A stretch of 64,000 bases of DNA from Corydoras sp. C115 (taxonomy: Eukaryota; Chordata; Actinopteri; Siluriformes; Callichthyidae): the NCBI GenBank assembly GCA_019802505.1, contig JAFMOC010000231.1, positions 982,001 to 1,046,000 on the forward strand, written 5' to 3'. This document shows, piece by piece, positions 57,862 through 64,000 of this stretch; the first letter of the stretch is position 1, and each line of letters opens with the position of its first letter. Made by a program: the position numbers and the translations under genes. The notes beneath the pieces are model-generated. The model saw only the letters and a list, made by a program, of their open reading frames with translations. It made no database searches and was not told the DNA's origin.

Positions 57862-60376
57862 ATGTCGCTGGGTTCGGTCAGCTCCACGCTGTCCACGCTG
57901 AAGACGTGTCACGCGGACATCAGCACCGGGATGGACATGGTGGCGGAAATCGCGCTGGACTTGGTGGAGGCGCTCGGTGGGTAGTGTGTACGGTCACGTG
58001 ACGTCCCCAAACAGAATACAAGTCGATGCATTTGGGTCGGCCATATTGCGAAGGGCATTCGATGTGAGTGGCCACACCCCCAACTTGGTAAACAGTCCCA
58101 CCCCCATCTGATCACATGACACTTACGACAGACGGCTAGTGCATATTCGGACATACTGTCCATTCCTGTCCTCTAATGACGGCCATGTTGCAAAGGGCAT
58201 TTGACATGTTAGGCCACGCCCCATAAAGGAAAATTGCCCACTTTTCCGACACGTAGCATGTGCTTGGTGTCCTCAGGCACAGATGACAGTCCGGGGCTGA
58301 GGAAGCTGGAGCGGATGATGCTGGACTGCGCCAGGCTGGACCGAGAGATCCACTGCTTCGTGGAGTCCGTGGAGCAGGTGACCGCCCAGGTAAGGACCCC
58401 CGCCCCCGTGATCGAGTTCCACCCACTTTGTGTCGTAGAGCGATCAGTAGAGCGTGTCCCGTGTCTGCCGCAGGTGAGACAGGAGCCTCCGGACGCCATG
58501 TTCAAGCTGAAGGACTCGGTGCAGCAGCAATACGACCACCTGATGGCCGCCGTGACGGACGCAGATTTGGAGAGGCACGGCAAGGTCACGGCGCTCAGGG
58601 ACAGCATCAAGAAGTCGCTGCCGCAAGGTGACGGCCGAGACGAGCCATTATTTTTTTACATGTTAAACATACAGTTGATTTAAACCCTGGTGTCCCACAA
58701 GTATCCCTATTAGGGCACCTTCCGTTTTTTCATTTCTGCCCATTGTGTGTGTGTGTGTGTGTGTGTAGCCAATCAGAACGCCGGCCCCAGCGTGGAGGAG
58801 GAGCTGGACGAGGACATCGCCGTGACGCAAAGCCAAACGAACTTCACCTGCCCCCTCACGCAGGTAACACCACGCACGGCTGTCGAGCTGCGCCAACGTG
58901 GGGCGGGGCTACCGGAGGGGACGGGTGGTTGAGTAACGGGCGCTGCTTTCCAGGTGGCGATGGTGAATCCGGTGAAGAACAAGAAGTGCCAGCACTACTA
59001 CGATCAGGAGGCCATTTTGTCCATGATCAAGACCAAGAAAAACAACAATAAGAAGTGTCGGTAAGCCGTGCGTCCTTAAACCCGCGTCGCGTCCATACCA
59101 CATCCTGTCGCTCCTGAGCTGACTCCGCCTTCTAAGCGCTAAATCGATGGCGGCCATATTGCAAAGGGCGTTTGCCGTAGGTCACTTTGGACGTGTGTTA
59201 GGACGTACTACGCGTCCTCGTCTACGTTTGTTAGCTCAGTTGTAGTATGTCCTATGCAGTAGGTGAGTTTGGACACAGCTGAGTGTCCAATAAACTCTAT
59301 TTCTGATCTAGTAAACATCAGGACGCAGAGCGGGCACGTAGCAGCCACGCAATCGCAGATGATTTAGGTCGGCCATATTGCGAAGGGCATTCGATGTAAG
59401 TGGCCACGCCCCCGTCTGATCACCACACTTACTACAGAAACACTAGTGCGAATTCGGACACACTGTCCATTCTCGCCATATTAAAAAGGTCGTTCGACAT
59501 GGGAGGCCACGCCCTTTCTGTAGACACTCCCACTTTTCCGACTTGATCACATGGTCAAGCTACACTAAGCTCCCCAAATTCGACATGGGAGGCCACGCCC
59601 TTTCTGTAGACACTCCCACTTTTCCGACTCAGATCACACGGTCGAGCTACACTAAGCTCCCCAAGTTTGACATGGGAGGCCACGCCCTTTCTGTAGACAC
59701 GCCCACTTTTCCCGACTCGGATCACACGGTCGAGCTACACTAAGCTCCCCAAGTTTGACATGGGAGGCCACGCCCTTTCTGTGGACACTCCCACTTTTCC
59801 GACTCGGATCACACGGTCGAGCTACACTAAGCTCCCCAAGTTCGACATGGGAGGCCACGCCCTTTCTGTAGACACTCCCACTTTTCCGACTCCATCACAC
59901 GGTCGAGCTACACTAAGCTCCCAAAGTTCGACATGGGAGGCCACGCCCTTTCTGTAGACACTCCCACTTTTCCGACTCGATCACATGGTCTAGCTACACT
60001 ATGCTCCCCAAGTTCGACATGGGAGGCCACGCCCTTTCTGTAGACACTCCCACTTTTCTGACTCCATCACACGGTCGAGCTACACTAAGCTGTCCAAGTT
60101 CGACATGGAGGCCACGCCCTTTCTGTAGACACTCCCACTTTTCCGACTCGATAACACGGTCGAGCTACACTAAGCTGTCCAAGTCACCCGAATGGTCTAA
60201 AGAACACACACACACACACACGTGTGACCGGCGTTATGACATCACAACTCTATGTGTTGGACAGCTGTCCCGTGGTCGGTTGCGGGAACTCGGACGTGAA
60301 GAAGGGCGACCTGGAGCTGGACCTGATGATGAAGAGGGCGATCCAAACGCACAAGAGGCAGAGTTCGCAGAGCTGA
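57862..60376 (+). CDS. nsmce2: NSE2/MMS21 SUMO E3 ligase of the SMC5/6 complex
   Basis: Six coding exons: 57862-57976, 58277-58389, 58474-58627, 58769-58863, 58954-59060 and 60265-60376; 696 bases with stop, 231 aa (human 247). The N-terminal half (LSTLKTCHADISTGMD, SVEQVTAQVRQ) is the helical part that docks on SMC5. The C-terminal SP-RING has FTCPLTQ (Cys155), KNKKCQHYY (Cys171, His173) and CPVVGC (Cys196, Cys201); these zinc ligands are spaced exactly as in human NSMCE2. The protein promotes SUMO transfer during DNA repair. The exon 4 acceptor is formed by a (TG)n microsatellite. Intron 5 holds a GGCCACGCCC minisatellite. The gene converges on tomm40. Confidence 0.96.
58745..58768 (+). promoter_or_regulatory. 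(TG)n tract forming the exon 4 acceptor of nsmce2
   Basis: The intron ends in TGTGTGTGTGTGTAG directly before exon 4; the TG run takes the place of a normal polypyrimidine tract. Confidence 0.75.
59480..60190. repeat. GGCCACGCCC minisatellite in nsmce2 intron 5
   Basis: About eight units of about 88 bp: CGACATGGGAGGCCACGCCC, TTTCTGTAGACACTCCCAC, TCACACGGTCGAGCTACACT. Single related pieces lie at 58060-58230 and 59360-59470. Confidence 0.92.
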
Positions 60377-60462
60377 CCGGCGTTCGGGTCAGGAATCGGT
60401 CCTCCGCGTTCGGACCGGGGGTCCTGTGGAAGCGCGGGGTCGGGTTTTTATAACGTTTATTT

Positions 60463-60468
60463 AATAAA
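60463..60468 (+). terminator. polyadenylation signal of nsmce2
   Basis: AATAAA about 87 bases after the stop codon. Confidence 0.65.
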
Positions 60469-60636
60469 GTTACTGATCGATGCACGTCGTGTTCTATAAA
60501 TATATCTATAAATAACTCAAAAAGTCCCCGCAATGCCCATATATGGCAATCGGAGGTTTAGCAATTTCAACTTTTTTAAATCCACTGTTCATATGAACGT
60601 CCCGCACACAGCATCGTCTTCACTGGTTATTAATAG

Positions 60637-60828
60637 TAACATCCATCCATCATCTTCACCTTTATCCTCTATTGGGGTCGCGGGGGGGGTTTCCCCATGC
60701 CCATCCAGGGGAGAACGTCTCAGGCGCTGGGCAGATACACCCAGGACAGGGGGGCAATCTATCACTTAACACACTCACACAAACACACTATATGGGGCAA
60801 TTTGGAGAACTCAGTTGACCCTGATCCA
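60637..60828 (-). mobile_element. SINE copy, head lost
   Basis: Tail and body up to CCCTGATCCATG, abutting the head of the next copy. Confidence 0.78.
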
Positions 60829-60829
60829 T

Positions 60830-61110
60830 GGGCGGCACGGTGGTTTAGTGGTTTAGCATGTTCTCCTCTCAGAACATGGAGTTTCCATGTTCTCCCCGTG
60901 TCCGCGTGGGTTTCCTCCGGGTTCTCCGGTTTCCTCCCACAGTCCAAAAACATGGATCAAGTTCAATTGAGTTCTCCAAATTGCCCCATATAGAGTGTGT
61001 TTGTGTGAGTGAGTGTGTGCCCAGCAATGGATTGCCCCCCTGTCCTGGGTGTATCTGCCCAGCGCCCGAGACGTTCTCGCCTGGATGGGCATGGGGACAT
61101 CCCCCTCCAC
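60830..61110 (+). mobile_element. SINE copy, box B deleted
   Basis: Head GGCGGCACGGTGGTTTAGTG, then a jump over box B to CATGGAGTTTCCATGTTC, and body to GGGCATGGGGACATCC. Confidence 0.78.
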
Positions 61111-61497
61111 CCCCCGTGTCCACGTGGGTTTCCTTCGGGTTCTCCGGTTTCCTCCCACAGTCCAAAAACATGGATCAAGTTCAATTGAGTTCTCCAAATT
61201 GCCCCATATAGAGTGTGTGTGAGTGAGTGCCCAGTGATAGATTGCCCCCCTGTCCTGGGTGTATCTACCCAGCGCCCGAGACCTCCCCTGGATGGGCATG
61301 GGGAACACCCCCCCCCCCCCACGAACCTAGACCCTAGGATAAAGCGGAAGATAATGGATGAATCGACTTGATCCATGTTTTTGGACTGTGGGAGGAAACC
61401 CACGCTGACACGGGGAGGACATGGAAACTACACCCAGATTGGGATTCGAACCGGGAATACCTAGTGCTGAGAGGAGAACATGCTAAACCACTAAGCC
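61111..61497. mobile_element. two partial SINE copies, head to tail and inverted
   Basis: 61111-61355 is a plus body with tail GATAATGGATGAATCG; 61362-61497 is a minus piece from ATCCATGTTTTTGGACTGTG to the head. The first part nearly repeats 60895-61110. Confidence 0.75.
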
Positions 61498-61548
61498 AAC
61501 AAGCTTTCGATTCCAAAGGTCTTCGAGGAATTTTCAGTTACTACTCGA

Positions 61549-61832
61549 TGCCTCCGGTGGCTTAGTGGTTGGCATGTTCTCCTCTCAGCGCTGGGGACCC
61601 ACTCATGGAGTTTGCATGTCCTCCCCTTGTCCGCGTTGGTTTCCTCCCACAGTCCAAAAAACATGGATCAAGTTGAATTGAATTCTACAAATTGCCCCAT
61701 ATAGAGTGTGTGTGAGCGATAGATTGCCCCCCTGTCCTAGGTGGATCTGCCCAGCACCTGAAACGTTCTCCCCTGGATGGGCATGGGGAACCCCCCCCCC
61801 GCGAAGATAATGGACGGATGGATACTCGATGC
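61549..61832 (+). mobile_element. SINE copy, box B damaged
   Basis: Head CCGGTGGCTTAGTGGTTGGC, short deletion at box B, body, poly-C and tail GATAATGGACGGATGG. Confidence 0.78.
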
Positions 61833-61982
61833 CTCATGTGCACTCGGACGTACCAGCCCTCGTCCCCTACGAAGGAGGCAGCCGCTGATTTGGAACACAG
61901 CCCGGTATCACAACGCAGGACGGAACGGAACGGAACAGACAGTACAGCTGCACACCGCCCTCTATCTGCACAGCAATGAACA

Positions 61983-61988
61983 TTTATT
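61983..61988 (-). terminator. candidate polyadenylation signal of tomm40
   Basis: AATAAA on the minus strand about 425 bases after the tomm40 stop codon. The sequence between would be the 3' UTR. Confidence 0.5.
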
Positions 61989-62412
61989 GAGATTCCGACT
62001 GACTGACTCGGGACGGAGGGCGCCACCTGCTGCAAACACCCATGTATGAGTACGGATGCTCACCAGAGGCCCCGAGGTTCTGCCCTTTAGAACCACGAAA
62101 GGAAAGGAACTGATCCCAAATACAGACAGAACACTGAGAGACGGGTGGAGCGCGAGACCGGGGTGTCTCCACCTAGAGGCCGGAGCGCCTCGTGTCCCCC
62201 ACATGATTTAATTGCGTCGGATCGCGTACATTCGGTTCGCGGCATCTGTTCCGCCGGGCCGAGCTGCCGTGGCGACAGGTCCCGCCCCAAAACCACCCCC
62301 CCCCCCCCCACTCCACTCCACCGCCAGGTCGCGGCTCGTTCGGGAGGACGAGAGTCCGATCCGCTGGTGTGCCCCCCCGTTTGTGAGTCCGAGGCCGCGG
62401 GAGGGGGCGGGG

Positions 62413-63956
62413 CTAACCGATGGTCACGCCGAAGCCGCACTGAAACTTGTTCTTGCGGTGGTTCAGGAAGGCGCCCAGCGACAACGCCAGCGGCAGTGGG
62501 AGGAGCTTCTTCTCCAGCGTGGCGCCGACCACCCAGTTACTGTCCACGGAACCTGGAGAGGAAGGCAGCACAGGGTTTACCCCACGCCCAGTCCGGTTCC
62601 CGCCTGGTTTCCATGACAACAAGTATGAACTCGAGTAGCTAGTAGCTTAGAAAGTTGGTAAAGGTGATATTGTTGCTGAAGTTATTGTTGCCAAGGTTAC
62701 GTTACTCATTAAATAATATAAACATACTGACGACGTCAACGGGAACCTTTTCGGTAGGTTAGTTCCCTTTAGCGACACTTTTGGTTCCAAGATGTCGAAG
62801 AGTTAGTACCTTAGAAATGTCTTAAAGTTAACATTACCTTATAGGCAATGGGTGGCTTAGTGGTTTGGCATGTTCTCCTCTCAGCGCTAGGGATTTCCCG
62901 GTTCGAATCCCAATCTGGGTGGAGTTTCCATGTTCTCCCCATGTCCACGTGGGTTTCCTCTGGGTTCTTCGCTTTCCTCCCACAGTCCAAAAACATGGAT
63001 GAAGGTCAATTGAATTCGCCAAATTGCCCCATATAGAGTTCCCAGCGATAAATTGCCCCCCCTGTCCTGGGTGTATCTGCCCAGCACCGGAGACGTTCTC
63101 CCCTGGATGGGCATGGGAAACCCCCCCCCACGACCCTAGTAGAGGATAAAGCAGAAGATGATGGATGGGTGGGTGGACCTTACTATTTTAATATCAGGCG
63201 CCTACTGAAGATGTAAACAGGAACCCTTCTAGAAGTGCCATATATGGGCGTATCTGAGTGGGCGGCGACCGGTTAATTGTTAAAGAATTGTGTAAACTAT
63301 AGGACATTCAAAGTCCTGAAGTTCCGTCAGTATCCACCAGAGGGCTCCGTGTGGTTCGAGTTACCGGTGCAGTTACCTTTGAACTGTAGGTTAGCTTTAG
63401 GGAGGTCGATCTGATACCCCAGCGTCATGCTGGTCTCCTGGAGACGCGTGCTGGCTTCAAACTCCACCCCCACCTGCAACTGTGGAGCAGAGAGGGTTAG
63501 AAAGCGGGTCGCTCTGCTCCTTAAATCTGATTGGCCGAGCCGTTCGTCCAGCTGGCACATCATTGACGACGTCATATAACAGATTTAGATTTAAAATAAC
63601 GTACGTCACGGCTGGACGAACGGCTCAGCCAATCAGATTTAAGGAGAACATTGACCCGTTTTATACATATATAGACGTAAGGCTACCTGCTCGTTAGCTT
63701 TGTGGTAGTATGACGCGTGTGCTCCGGCTCCGCCCACCGTCAGCGTGGCGACATAGTTGGTTCCTAACACAGAGGGTCATCGTTAGAACTGCGACCTGAC
63801 GCCGCGCGTTAACTCTGCCGAGGCCACACCCACCTGTGTATTTTCCCACGAACGAAGTGACCGTGCCCTCCTCCCCCGGTCTCCGGTGGTACACCAGCTC
63901 TCCACCCAGCGCCAGGGCGGGGGTCACCGACTGCAGGTAATGAGCCACCAAGATCC
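62413..63956 (-). CDS. tomm40: TOM40, mitochondrial outer-membrane import channel (3' part)
   Basis: Four 3' coding exons are present: 63956-63834, 63763-63687, 63479-63377 and 62552-62413; the 5' exons lie beyond the right edge. The protein reads ILVAHYLQSVTPALALGGEL, YHRRPGEEGTV, AGAHASYYHKANEQ, LQVGVEFEASTRLQET, LPKANLQFKGSVDSNW, ALSLGAFLNHRKNKFQCGFG, VTIG-stop. This is the C-terminal beta-strand region of the 19-strand Tom40 barrel, the channel for nearly all mitochondrial precursor proteins. KANLQFKGSVDSNW and NHRKNKFQCGF fit TOMM40 better than TOMM40L (NHWRNRFHCGF). It converges with nsmce2. Confidence 0.95.
62846..63168 (+). mobile_element. SINE copy in a tomm40 intron
   Basis: Full-length plus copy, antisense to tomm40: GGGTGGCTTAGTGGTTTGGC, box B GGTTCGAATCCC, tail GATGATGGATGGG. 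Confidence 0.85.
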
Positions 63957-64000
63957 CTGACCAATCAAACGAGAGAACGTTTCGTTTACAATCATCACAT

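Noticed and set aside
62413..63956. VDAC porin
   Set aside because: Considered first because of the beta-barrel; the strings YHRRPGEEGTV and NHRKNKFQCGFG are TOM40, and the VDAC C-terminus does not match.

Overview
The window is nuclear DNA from a ray-finned (teleost) fish. It holds spliced vertebrate genes with GT-AG introns, CpG-rich promoters, a fish-type L2 LINE, tRNA-headed SINEs with an L2-like or ATGG tail, hAT and pogo-like DNA transposons, and many intronic minisatellites. I see no bacterial, phage or viral gene and no CRISPR array. The exact species cannot be read from the sequence.

Seven protein-coding genes are supported by exon-by-exon translation. In window order they are: atxn1 (minus, 2091-4613, AXH-domain ataxin-1), fam8a1 (minus, 18995-23384, RDD-domain ERAD cofactor), a lifeguard/TMBIM-family gene (minus, 26798-30610), zhx2 (minus, 35648-38005, zinc fingers plus four homeodomains), derl1 (minus, 46952-55109, Derlin-1, eight coding exons including a 27-bp microexon), nsmce2 (plus, 57862-60376, SMC5/6 SUMO ligase) and the 3' part of tomm40 (minus, 62413-63956, running off the right edge). 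For the five complete multi-exon genes the coding exons add up to whole codons (806, 327, 278, 253 and 231 aa), which supports the splice sites chosen. From memory of human gene locations, the block joins genes found on human 6p22 (ATXN1, FAM8A1), 8q24 (ZHX2, DERL1, NSMCE2) and 19q13 (TOMM40).

Between and inside the genes, repeats dominate. One tRNA-derived SINE family occurs in about three dozen full or partial segments in both orientations, often nested: SINE in SINE, L2 in SINE, SINE in L2, SINE in a pogo-like transposon. Several insertions have readable target-site duplications. At least ten different minisatellite or satellite arrays fill introns: a 1-kb polypurine tract and a CACGCCCAC array in fam8a1, an array beside zhx2, a CATGACAACTATAATCCC array and a CRE-bearing array in the zhx2 5' intron, an ATATAAACCCACTCC array, C-rich and palindromic TAGTGCACTA arrays in derl1, and a GGCCACGCCC array in nsmce2.

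Regulatory regions inferred from CpG content, CCAAT, NRF1 and CRE motifs and splice donors lie upstream of fam8a1, the lifeguard gene, zhx2, derl1 and nsmce2. There are also two promoter-like stretches without an assigned gene (about 12.5-12.8 kb and 15.74-15.9 kb). FAM8A1 and Derlin-1 both act in ER-associated degradation and TMBIM proteins act in ER/Golgi calcium control and cell survival, but nothing in the sequence shows co-regulation. No clearly new biological system was found. The most unusual features are the dense minisatellite content, the foldback element carrying the CACGCCCAC array, the microsatellites placed directly at splice sites, and the nested transposons.
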